Assembly (NCBI GenBank): GCA_000310025.1
Contig: FN649728.1
Coordinates: 4,579,647 to 4,618,975 of the forward strand
Source: Ectocarpus siliculosus
Lineage: Eukaryota; Sar; Phaeophyceae; Ectocarpales; Ectocarpaceae
Direction: 5' to 3'
Length of the DNA: 39,329 bases
Below, in pieces: positions 21,027 through 31,800 of this stretch (position 1 is its first letter; the number at the start of each line of letters is the position of its first letter). The position numbers and the translations under genes are program-made. The notes below the pieces were generated by a model. The model worked only from the letters and a program-made list of their open reading frames with translations. It did no database searches and was not told where the DNA came from.

Positions 21027-21375
21027 TTGTTGTTGTTGTTGTTGTTGTTGTTGTCTTCACATTAAAAACCGTTCCGATCTCTCTCTACCCAGTACCTTCG
21101 TATAGTATGTATGTCCGTACTGATCCAACACTCGACGCGGTCGATTCCCGTGGTCACAGGTTAACTTACCCTAAAAAGGTACACTCAAATAAACTGGCCC
21201 CGAGGGGTCCGCAAGTAGTCAATAGAAGAAATCAACGACAGATATTTATTATTATTCTGGAATCCTCCACTCCCTCTGCGCGCTATGCGAGGTATCAACT
21301 GAGACTATAGGAGTCACTATCTATCATGGGCCGGAGAGAAAGAGGTACACCCCCTTGGTTCAATCTTGGTACTAC
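21027..21375 (+). repeat. Dispersed repeat family Y, copy 2
   Basis: Same order of landmarks as 11945-12325: a TTG run, CCGTTCCGATCTCTCT, GATTCCCGTGGTCACAGG, GAGGGGTCCGCAA, CGCTATGCGAGGTA, GGGCCGGAGAG and TTCAATCTTGGTAC. It directly abuts the broken end of family X copy C at the TTG run. Confidence 0.7.
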
Positions 21376-21977
21376 TTCACAACGCAAGCAGAGACAAGGC
21401 CATCTGGCACAGAAAAAGAGAGAAAAAAAGAAAGAAAAAGAGAAAAAAGAGAAAAAAGAGAAAAAAGAGAAAAAATGGAAACAGACAGTAAGAAGAAGAG
21501 AAGATGATAAAAATGAAAACAAAATGAAAAGAGCGAGGACAAAAAGGGACCAGGCCGAAAATAACAAGAAATAAGAGGCAGAAACAGGCACACGGTGGAG
21601 AGACCACTAACGAACAAACAAGCAAACACGCAAACATGGCCACTAACCAGCGATACATTGTAATGGTACGTCATCACTACTACTGGGGGTTGGTGCAATG
21701 GTACTGGTGCAGCGTTGTGGGGGGGGGGAATTGGCTATAATAAATTCAATCCGGCACGTATCGTGCCGGTCCGTCTCTTCTCGTAGTACAAGTTACCTTT
21801 CCTTTCAACGGATGGACTATTTTTTTTTTGTGCCCCCCCAAGGCCCCCCTCCTAAATACACTACAACTGCTGTTGATATATATATATATGTATGTATAGT
21901 ATGTACAGCAGCAGCAGCAGTACTTTTATTCTGCGAACATCTCATCCCCCTGACTGCTACTGCTGCTGTGTCACTCA
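21376..21977. other. Repeat-block spacer with purine-rich run and CAG tract
   Basis: A long GA/AAAG-rich purine tract fills about 21405-21490. A T run lies at 21821-21830, ATATATATAT near 21878-21888, and CAGCAGCAGCAGCAG near 21906-21921. No gene is supported. Confidence 0.5.
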
Positions 21978-22575
21978 TGCGCCACAACCGCGGCCGCTCT
22001 GGGCGCGAGACACGGCGTGCCGCACCTTGCGTGCCTCGGTCTCTCTCCGCGCGAAAGGAGAGCGCTGGATTGATTGGTAGCCGTGAGGTTGTTCCAAGAC
22101 AGTACTGAGTAGGGACCTCAACGGCACAGCACAGCAGCAGCAGCAGCAGCGCACCCCAAATAAACCGATTTCACCTTTTTTCGTGTGTACCGCAGAGCCG
22201 GTTGCGGCGCCACCCCCGCAGACTCACCGCGCCATGACCGCGGCCGCGCTGGGCGCAAGACGCGGCGGGCAGTGTCTTTTGTGCCTCGGTCTCCCTCGAC
22301 GCGAAAGGAAAAAGCACTAGATTGATTCCTTCGTAGCGGTGAGGTTTCTGTAACAGACAGAGCACAGCAGCTAGCTGCACACAGCAGCAGCAGCCCCCCC
22401 CCAACACGATTTGACCTATTCTTTGTGTAGCGCAGCCGGTTGCGCCGCCACCTCCGCACACACACTGCGCCACCGTCGCGGCCGCGCTGGGCGCTGGGCG
22501 CGAGACACGGCGCGCAGCACCTTGTGTGCCTTGGTCTCCCTCCTCGCGAAAGAGCCGGAGGCTGAAACATCGAAC
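21978..22575. repeat. Tandem repeat, about 240-bp unit, two and a half copies
   Basis: Units start at about 21978, 22228 and 22466 (periods about 250 and 238). Each begins with a GCGCCA...CGCGGCCGC(G/T)CTGGGCGC block, then a GTGCCT(C/T)GGTCTC segment and GCGAAAG. The first two units go on through a GTGAGGTT segment, a CAG-repeat tract and a CGCAG(AG)CCGGTTGCG segment. The third unit breaks off after GAGGCTGAAAC. The copies differ by substitutions and small gaps, so the array is not recent. The GCGGCCGC core forms a perfect palindrome. Confidence 0.8.
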
Positions 22576-22594
22576 AGCGCGTTTTTTTTTTTTT

Positions 22595-22710
22595 AGTATG
22601 ACACAACGAATCCATCTCTATCATAGAAAAGAGTCTGAGACAGATTAGCAATGAATTCATAGCGTCAGAAAGTACCTGTGTGTCTACGGTTTCCCAGACA
22701 GCATATAGCA
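22595..22710 (-). mobile_element. Retroposon-like repeat family X, copy D (truncated)
   Basis: After a T run (22581-22594) the sequence reads TATGACACAACGAATCCATC and continues through CAATGAATTCATAGCG and GGTTTCCCAGACAGCATATA, matching copy A, then stops matching. About 115 bp remain. Confidence 0.7.
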
Positions 22711-23424
22711 TTTTTGAAAAGGGACGACAACAACAACAACAACGACGACGACGACGATAACAACAACGGCCTCTGCAGTGTTTCATAGGTTCAGATAATA
22801 TTCGATTATTTTTTCGGATCAGAACCAAACCGAACGCGGCGATTCCTCTGCCGGTTCGCCTAAAAACCGTCAAATGTTTGGTGGCGAAATACGACGACTT
22901 TACCACTTTGCTAGTGCGACCAGGAGTTGAGTAAGACGCCTGGTGTGTTCACCATTCGTGTGCACCACACCACACGGCATGCATCTCGTAAATAAGAGTG
23001 GCTGAGAGGTTCTTCTGACCATAAACTTTGACGCACGCTTCGGGAAAGTACCAGCATCTACAGAGCCTTTGTTAATAGGGCACAGGCGGCCGGGCGGGCA
23101 AAACATACAGCAGTACGGGCGACAGAGTCGTGTTGTTCAGTTTAGGACAAAAAACAGTTTACAGGAGCCAATAGACCAAAGCATACAGTGGCGGTAGGGT
23201 GCTGCTACTGAGGAGGAAGTAGTGTGGGGTTGGCGGAAATGCATCGGCGTCGGCGGCATTGTTGTCTACGCCGAGGGAAGCGCAAAACTCACCACCAAAC
23301 CATGATGGGGGCGGCGGCTTATGGTGGGAGCAGCAGCAGAATCTCTTTTGCTGAAGGAATGAGTTTTATTGGTCCGCGAGGAGAAGACCTGCCCAATGTT
23401 ATTCGTGGAAGAAGCAAGGCTCGA
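22711..23424. other. Upstream region of the propeller-TPR gene
   Basis: A CAACAACAACAACGACGACGACG microsatellite lies near 22727-22760. The rest is the likely promoter and 5' UTR of the following gene. In-frame ATG codons at 23239, 23302 and 23359 precede the chosen start at 23425, so the 5' UTR could be shorter and the protein longer. Confidence 0.4.
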
Positions 23425-26400
23425 ATGACCCGGAAGAGTAACAGCAGGGTGACCGTGTCAGCCACAGCAGTGCTGGGCGTGCTGGTTGGTTTGCTCACGG
23501 CCGAGGGAGCTTTGGCGCAGCAAGTAGGAAACCTAACGGGTGAGAGTGATGTCAAGGATTCAGCTTCTCCATAAGAAATGAATGCAGCAAGGAGCATGAT
23601 CATACGACCTTCGACACTTTGAGAACCGATGAATGTGAACACTCCTCTCACTACTGTATGTGGTCAGAGACTTACAACAGTAAATAGTTGTGCTGCCTGC
23701 CCCAAGGGGGCGTCGTCCAAACAGGTTGGAAATCCAGTGGGCCAGAGCTATGTCCACGTAGAGCTTGCCGGAGAAGGCTTGCCATGCGTCTCCACAGTAG
23801 CTTTTGGTCACACATGAACTTGTTAGATTATGCATACAAACACAGAAAGGCTTAAGCGAGGAACTTTGGCGCGAGGCAACAAGGCAAAGACCACCAACAA
23901 CGTCCTTAATGCTTTGAAGTTGCTACCGTAGGAAGGACCGTATGCCTTCACACAATGAAAGTTCATCGCGTAATGTCGGGGGACATCGCTAAGTTGCCGT
24001 GAAAAGAAATATGAGTAGATTCGCCGGAATAACTTCTTGAAACACAACAGGAGAGGCCGGAATATCGTAAATATTGCCAAAACCGTTTCTTGGCCGCAGG
24101 TTCCCCGTTTTCCAGGGCCATTTCTCACAAAGCAAGCTCTCAATTTTCAGCGCGGTCAGCGAAAAGCCCAGAGCCTACAGAGACAATAAAGACGTCATCC
24201 CACAAGAAACCCATGTCCCCGGCCTTCATGAACAAATGTGAATTCGACCCACGACTACGGACAGGCCACACGATAGGGTCGTGCTACACAAGCAGCATCT
24301 GCCGATGTAGATTACCCTTACTGCGGTGTAGTACGGTATTGATTTATTGGAGAGACAGAGCTGACCCTTCACGAGGAATTGATGTTGCACTATATCAATC
24401 TAAGAACGGAGCGTCTGATCGCATGAAATCAGGACTACATTACCGAGGACAACAGGCAGTAGAGTACCAGCGTCGCTCAAAGCCGTAAGCGCGCAAATAG
24501 GCAACACCAAACTACAGTATTAGTCGTAAGGTTGCGCGTACTCTCTTTTTCGATGCTAGCAGATGCTGCATTTGTCCGGCGGGTTTCGATTCCTCTCGAT
24601 TTCAACAAAGACGTTCCGTTGGCTTTGCTCGCAGTACCCACCCGTAGGAGCCCCAGCGATACGCTAGACGTCATCGGCCCCGCTGCTGCCCGCTGATCCG
24701 TCTATCTACACGCGGAATACTCACTCGTTTTGCATGGAACCCCTGAATGCGCGTTTCTCGTTATTTTCCCACGAAGGCCTAAGTCGCGGATACTCCGTGA
24801 ACTTGACCGGGTCGTCACTAAACAACCCCTTCGACGACACGTCTTTCAACCCGGCCTCGGCTATCGGGGTAAGCGATTGCTGCAGGGATTCCGCCGAACC
24901 AGGAACCCCGACCGGTTTTGACTGGAGACTGGCTTTGATTCGGTCGCACTTGGTAGAAACGCAAGCAGTGAGATCGTAGTGAGAGAGAAAAACACAAGCA
25001 TCTATTCGCTCGTCTTCGGTAATACTTGTAGAGCGAGTTCATTTATGTCGATATCCTCTTCGTCGTACTGCGCTGGCCGAGAAGAGCTTCGACAGAAACA
25101 AATTTTGTCTCGTTACACAGCTTCTTATCTCTCATTGTTCGGTCGCACGGAGGGATTTCACTGAAACTATCAAATCCCAACGCGTAGCAGCGACGTTCGG
25201 TGTAGCGGCACCCTTGGTTGATGGATATGGCCGGAAGAATCCCACCTTTGGCTTGACCGGCAATATGAATGCACTTGACAAAACCTTTGATGCCACGGAC
25301 CTCTGGATTGTGCGTGCTTTCTCTCCCAATTTATTAAAGGTGTCCGCGGATGGGACAGGCGTGTACGTCGGGGGGGAGCTGGGCGGGCTGATCCACCTGG
25401 CGAGGAGCCCGGAAGACGGATCGCTCACAATGACCAGGGCTTGGGCTGCTTCGGATTTTGACGAAGCTCTTCAGGTACACGTAACTTTGAGAGCCGAGGC
25501 GATGGCACAGTGTACTTTTCTATGTGCCGCTCAACATTGTCTGTCTTGTCATCTGGCAGGACACATGCACCAGAGCTGGTATTGTCTAAATAGTTCTTAT
25601 GAAGAACTACGTAGGATGCTCAAACGATGTCTCCAAAAGTGAATGCCTAGCGTGAGCTCCAAAGCACGTAAGGTTAACCACAGTCGCCCGCACAGTCAAG
25701 TCGTAGAACCTGCACGTGGAGTGCTCTGAAGCCCATCAAAAGAGACGGAGTGCCATGTCGGGCGAACACGCTGTGTTTCTGTAGTCCTCATCTACAACCA
25801 AGCGTTCGCCCAGTGGACTCATGGCGAAAGTGGACTATTGCCCGTGGCTAGATGTTTCTCTCTAGACCCAAAGACGTTACCAAGAACGTTGCCAGAGTTC
25901 CCAAGCAGTGTCCAAGCATTTTTTTCTTTCATCATTCGACAATGTAGCACAAACCAGTGTCAAGACCGACACACGCGTATTTCTTTGGTCCCCCCCGGCA
26001 ACGATCCTCTCTGCCTTATCGTACCTGACATGTTTTTCTCTCGTAGTCCGTGGAGCAAATCGTTGTGACGCCGGACGGATCGAAGCTGATCACGCTCGGC
26101 AGCCGGGGGCTCGGCAGGGGGACATTCGGCGTCTTCAGGTGGGTGCAGCCAGCGAAGCCGCGACCTTGGTTTGACAAGTCAAGAGCACTGTCGAGGCCTC
26201 GTCGGCACCGCCCGCTCAGCAGTCCGTCAGTGTTACTTGTGGTGGAGGTCAAACTGTCAGAGATCCCAGTACAGCGAAGTTGCATCGTGGCTCTTCGTTC
26301 AAGTTGTCTAATGATGCGCTATGGGCAAACAGAGGGTGCGTACACTCTTTTTTTATCATAGCGGCACGTCGTCCTCCCTCCGAACCACCTATCTCCCCCG

Positions 26401-28809
26401 AAACGTTGCGCTCCGGTACGTGCGTTCGTGTACAGCATTTCCGCCGACGGTGACCTGCAGCTCCTGCAGGAGGATGACCACCGTGGGATCATCCGAGCAG
26501 GTTTTCCTGACTCTAGTTCCAGGGTAAGTGTTGTTGCTTTGTTGTTGTTTTGCTGTTGTTTTGCTGTTGTTTTGCTATTGTTGCTGTTGTTGTTGCACTT
26601 GCTCTTGTTCTTTCTGTTTTCTTCATACCAACACCTAACCCATACCCAGTGTTCGGCCAATACTCTGGACGCATGGATGTCGGATTGGTTTCCAAGCTGG
26701 AATACGACCCGTCCGTGGTATACAGCGGCCAAAACGCCATCACGATTATGATGCGGGCGACCCTTCAAATTCTGTTTCGACTCCTTTTCTTGAAAACAGG
26801 ACCTATACGCGATAGACGACGACCGAAGCGTGCTCACCCACTACACTTACGACGGTTCACGGTTCGTCGTGTCTCAGGTGATTGTTGTGCTGTGTGCTGC
26901 TGCTGTCGCCTTCACCGTACCATGTTACGTTCCAGCAACCTCTGCCGATCGTATGTACGTGAGGTGCGAAGGTCTGACAACAAACAAGGCACGCACGCAA
27001 CATCTACGTTCGGCGTACACACGGCTCGGACAAGTATTGGTATCGTCGGCCCTACGCCTATAATACAAGCAACGAGGACTTCTACTATTTCCATGAAGCG
27101 GATGTAGTAGTACCGGTCGCATCATGTCTTGCGCATCACAAGCGTCTTGGGTAGTAATGTGCCCTTCCACGCAACCCCCCTTATCCTCCTTTCTCCAACA
27201 CAAGCCACACTGACCCATGCATTCTCCCCGTTCAACAGCAACCCAACTCAACATTAACAGCTGAGCCGGTCCGCTGGCGTGCATTCCCGTGATGGAGTAC
27301 GGGCGGTCTATGCTATTTAAATTTTGACCTGGAAACTACTACGCCACCACCGAAGCTTAACCTTTCGTCTTCTTGTTTTTCTTACCTCTTTTTCGCGTCC
27401 TTTGTGAATCATTCTGTGCGAAGCTCGTCATCAAGAAAGTGTTGCTTCGGTCGACGTTTCCTACTCTTGGTGAAAGTGTCGATTTTCGTGTTGTCACCCT
27501 CCGGTTACGTAAGTCAAACCTTCTAAAACAGCACCACACGCTAGGAAAGCATGCCCTCGCACCCCCCGGACTCAAAATTCCCGAACCCGGAAGTATCCAT
27601 CATCAAGGTGTGTGCGCATGAGCATGCTCGTCGCGTGGTGTGGAACGTCGTGCGAGCGGGAGCCGCCGCATTTTCCGCCCGAGCCAACCCCACAACACGG
27701 GGGCGACATCGAAATACAGCCAAATCGGAATTTATTATGAACCCCTTTCGAGACTATAATCAAATGCGTACCACTAAGATGCTCCCCCTCCCCGGCTGAA
27801 CTAAACATGCACGCCGCACAAACGCGATTTGCCGATTCCATCTTCTTCATTCAGACGGTGGGCGGTTTCACGTGCCTGTACGGGCTGGGCGTCGCCCCGG
27901 ACGGCGCGAACGTGTACGTGGCCGACGACTGCCTCTACACCGTCACCAACTTCCGCCGCGATCCGGACACGGGCAGCCTGACGTTCCAGGACGAGCTAAG
28001 CGGTGACCCCCGCAACGGCGACGGCCTGGGCTGCCTCAAGTCCCTGTCCTTCACGGAAGACGGGGTGAGCAAAGGAGAGACGGAGAAAAGGCATATTGGG
28101 GGTCATGTAGATGCACGAAAGCACCCGTTGATTCTCCATCTCAACCTCACCCTACTTCTTGGTCTCCATCTCATCCATTCGTCACATTCTGGCCGCCCGC
28201 CCCGTTGGGGGGCAGGGGGCCAATCCTTTGCCCCTGATCACATAGATTCGCAAGCACGCCGCCACAGGCACGAAGGCGCAAAAAACATCAATGTCACTGG
28301 ACGACTTCCGCCCGAAGAGTAGCAATACATGGTTTATGAGTAACTCGAAGAGTATCACATATACCACCGATGCGAACATCCGTTGCTATCGTGTGCCTCA
28401 ATGGAGCTGCAAATCAAAGCGAGCACATCACGAAAAACGAACCCGACAACTGTGGTACCTCCGCCCTAACTTTCACACCTACAATAATTCGTCTCCGCGC
28501 ACATCACGTCCTGATATGCCCGCCCCCTCTTCGCTGTTCCTGTGTTTGCATGTGAAAGGCTTGGGTCGTTGGGCTGGACTCCTGCGACGACGTGATCTCG
28601 ATTCTCAAGAGAGACTTGGACACGGGCACGCTAACGCCGACCACGCTCATAAACACCGACAACCCGGACGGAAATACAATAAACATCGACAAGGTAGAGA
28701 TTGGATGTTTCTGCTCCTCGTTTCGAGCGTGCATTGATCCGAACAAGCCACGGGGTGAAGCTCGCCTTCGCTGAAGCCAAGACGCATGTGCCTGTTCCGG
28801 CTGCATCCG

Positions 28810-28876
<67 letters not shown>

Positions 28877-31800
28877 GATATTGTACAGTTGTCGCCCGTG
28901 TCATCGAGAAAATAATGCGTGTAACGCGCACGCTTTCCGCAGTGTTACCTAGAAACTCTACACAAGCTCTATGCACCTCATGTATACAATCATTGTCAGC
29001 TTTTTCCAACACGTTGCAAGCAACCTTGCTCGGCTCACGGCCCATGCAGCAGGCGGGGTGTAGTTAGGGTTGCCAGGACGATTTGATGTACGCTGTGAGG
29101 TAAGGACCTGTGGTCCATCCATCTAGCAACGCGTGGCCAATGCCCAGTGAGCGAATCAAGCCACCCAGCGAGTACGCGCCCCCTACAGTCCCGCGCTTGC
29201 TTACTACGTGTGTGCGAATATGTGTTTTTTAATTGTCTGCAGACATGGTCCGCTCTGGTCGTTTCTGATGGCTTGGGGGACATCTACGTCGCAGGTGAGA
29301 AGAAGTCATCACGAACTACTGTCGACGTAATCGTGGGATGTTGTTGGTCATTGTCAGTCGCTTCGGTTCTCGCCCTAGGCCGGCCACGTACACGGCTGTT
29401 TCTAGCAGAAGAACCGTTCGTCTTGTGCGATGCGTGTGTACCGGACGCGTGGTGGTAAAGCAACGCCACCGAAGAATCGGCGCCTTTTGGTATCCGCGGG
29501 AAACCCGCAAGAATTCAGGAGGCGCTCCTTCCTTGTCTCGACTGTAGGAGTGTATTCAATCAGCGACAAAAGAAAGGATTCCTTCCCAGTCTCACTTGGG
29601 TGAGGGAAAAGGAGAGGGGGAGAAGGGGGGGTGACAACAACAAAGAGATGGGGGGGAGAACGAGAGAGAGAGAGAGAGAAACACGACAGTCCCCGCAACA
29701 CAATCGGTTGGAGGGGTATTGTTGGGAAGGAGGAGACCACATGAATTTGCCCGCACCACGCCTGAGCTTGAACTACATCATGCCTCACCGTGGAGTTGTG
29801 TCCGAGCCATATTGCCTCGAAACGGTGGTGTGCTAGTTCCTGTGAGGGCGCGATTTTGGGATCATCATCACGAGCTTGTGAGAGCTCTATGCCCAGACAC
29901 ACTACTCTGGCCTTTGAAGCGGGGGGTACTGTAGGCACTAGTCCTGGAGCACACACGGAAACGCAACATTGACGCATGCTGCCTTAAACCAGAGCTGTGC
30001 CCTTCCCGGCGGACAGAGGTCACGTTCAGCAACTCGTGGGAAACAGAAAGTGTTTTACCCTTTGCTAGACCTACCGCAGCAAGAAGAGAGCAACGCAACC
30101 CACCGCACGATCCACGATCTGTACCTTGCCCTCCCGTACGAGTTGGTCGGATCGGAAGACCCCGTACCAACCGCAAACAACAAACAGACCCAGTGCCAAG
30201 AAATCCCTCCGAAACACAAAAACGACACCCAACGATTCTCATTCTGTCTGCAGACTGGTCGGATAGCAAAATTCTCTGGGTTCGAGCCGACTTCGGGGTT
30301 GGCGGCGACGGTTCCGTCATCAGCACCAACTGGTTCTCGCTGAGCTTCAAGCCGAGCACCCTCATCGCGTCGCCCGACCTTCAAACCGTGTACGTCGCCA
30401 ACAAGGTGAGACCTTTCTTATTGTGGAATCATGACGACCAGGGAACCTACTAAGTAACACCCGACCACGGCCGAATGACCTGCGGTTTGGTCGCTTGCAC
30501 GGTACTGATAGCAAGTCCGTACGAGGACGAAGGCGTCCTCTGGTGCTATGTACGTAGTTTAGGCAACCTTACACTCTGTGATTTGTTATCGTATTTTTGT
30601 GCTATGCGTGAGCGCCGCCTCACGGCCGTGCAACAACAACAGCGAAAGGACCAACCATGCTGCTGCTGCTGCCGTGTCCTCTCTCTTGCTGCCGTTCCAC
30701 CACCACGTCCGCCAGGAGAACGACGTTTGGGAAGGAGGTGCTTACCCGAGGGTGGCGGTGCCGACGCCGGATTCAGACGGGTCAGGCACGTCCGCCGTGA
30801 ACGTTACCCTTGCCGTGGCCCTGTCCGTGTCCCTCGTTGCCGCGATCGTGATCGCCGGAGTGGCGGCAAAGTTCATCCAAAGAAAGGTACGCCAACAGAA
30901 TCGCCAGCTTCCCGTTTCTGTCTGTCAGCCGTTTCACGATGATTGGGTTCGGAGTGTAGTTGTGCGGGGATTTGGGCGGGGTGGTGCTGTAGAAATGCGT
31001 AACGTCGGACCGACCGTTCGACGTAGTTGGCGGCAATTCACAGTGCATGCATCGCCACTCCCGAGTTCCGGTCGTCATCCATTATTTTAAAGTACCGCAG
31101 GGCAGTTCTCAGTTTCGAAACGGGACATTGAGAAGCAAGGCATACGGCAGAGTATCACGGACGAAGACATGAAGCAAATATTTGTGGTGGCGGTACCATC
31201 CGCGTAGATACCACCCGTTCTCGTGAGCATGCATGCCTCCTCGGCCGTACAATTCGTCCCGGTACACGGTTTCTATCCAAGAAACACCACGTAACAACGC
31301 GTCGTACAACGCCTCCCGTTCCATTCACGTGTGCATCTATCTATCCAAACGCAAGCATGTCGCGTCCTCCGTTGCACGGATCTCTCTACCGTCCGTCGAT
31401 GTTGTTCCCATTCGCGGTTTTTTTTCCCGCCAACTTGCTGTGATCGCCCGGTTTCGGTTTCGGTTTCCGAAGAGGAATATCAGCATGTACGCCGGCGAGG
31501 AGGAAACCCTTCGGGCGGCGCTGGAGGCCAACCCTAACGATGCTGTGGCGCACAACAACTTGGGGTACCTGATGGAGACGGTCTACAAGGTGACGATGGC
31601 TATTTCCGTGTCTGGCCGACTCAAGAAAAGGGGCGTACATTCGAAAAGGGGGCTGCTCCCGAGAACAACCTACAGAAGCGAAACTGTCGTCAAGAGTCAG
31701 GCAGCACCGGGGGGCGGGAGAGTTCGAGCTTTTCCAGCGGTTATTTCGCCAACGGAAGAAGTGTCAGGACGCAATTGCGCAGATATGAAAAACACTGAAC

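Larger units (their letters stand above)
18530..21035 (+). mobile_element. Retroposon-like repeat family X, copy C, split by a fold-back element
   Basis: Parts 18530-18655 and 20739-21035 together match copy A in reverse order. The left part carries CATACTCCGAAATAAATGTG and the TACATACATACATACGCGACC segment. The right part carries GCATGCCCTACGAC, CTACCAAACTGTCTTGTTG, CTGTCTGGGAAATCGTAG and GAATTCATTGCCAATCTGTC. In copy A these are continuous across a TTTTCAAA site, which is where the 2.1-kb fold-back element sits here. Copy C ends in a TTG run where copy A would go on to its T-rich end. Confidence 0.65.

Noticed and set aside
21405-21490. Purine-rich tract as a coding Lys/Glu-rich helix
   Set aside because: The reading is pure simple repeat with no flanking exon evidence.
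22118-22906. 262-codon minus-strand frame
   Set aside because: It reads through the 240-bp tandem repeat and a CAG tract, giving Cys/Arg/Ala repeats, and crosses into a family X fragment.
23239-23424. Upstream in-frame ATGs as start of the propeller gene
   Set aside because: They would place a basic, His-rich stretch before the hydrophobic signal core; the ATG at 23425 leaves a normal signal peptide. Not excluded.
28647-29045. Poly-Gln minus-strand frame
   Set aside because: The Gln run comes only from the (GTT)n microsatellite in an intron of the propeller gene.
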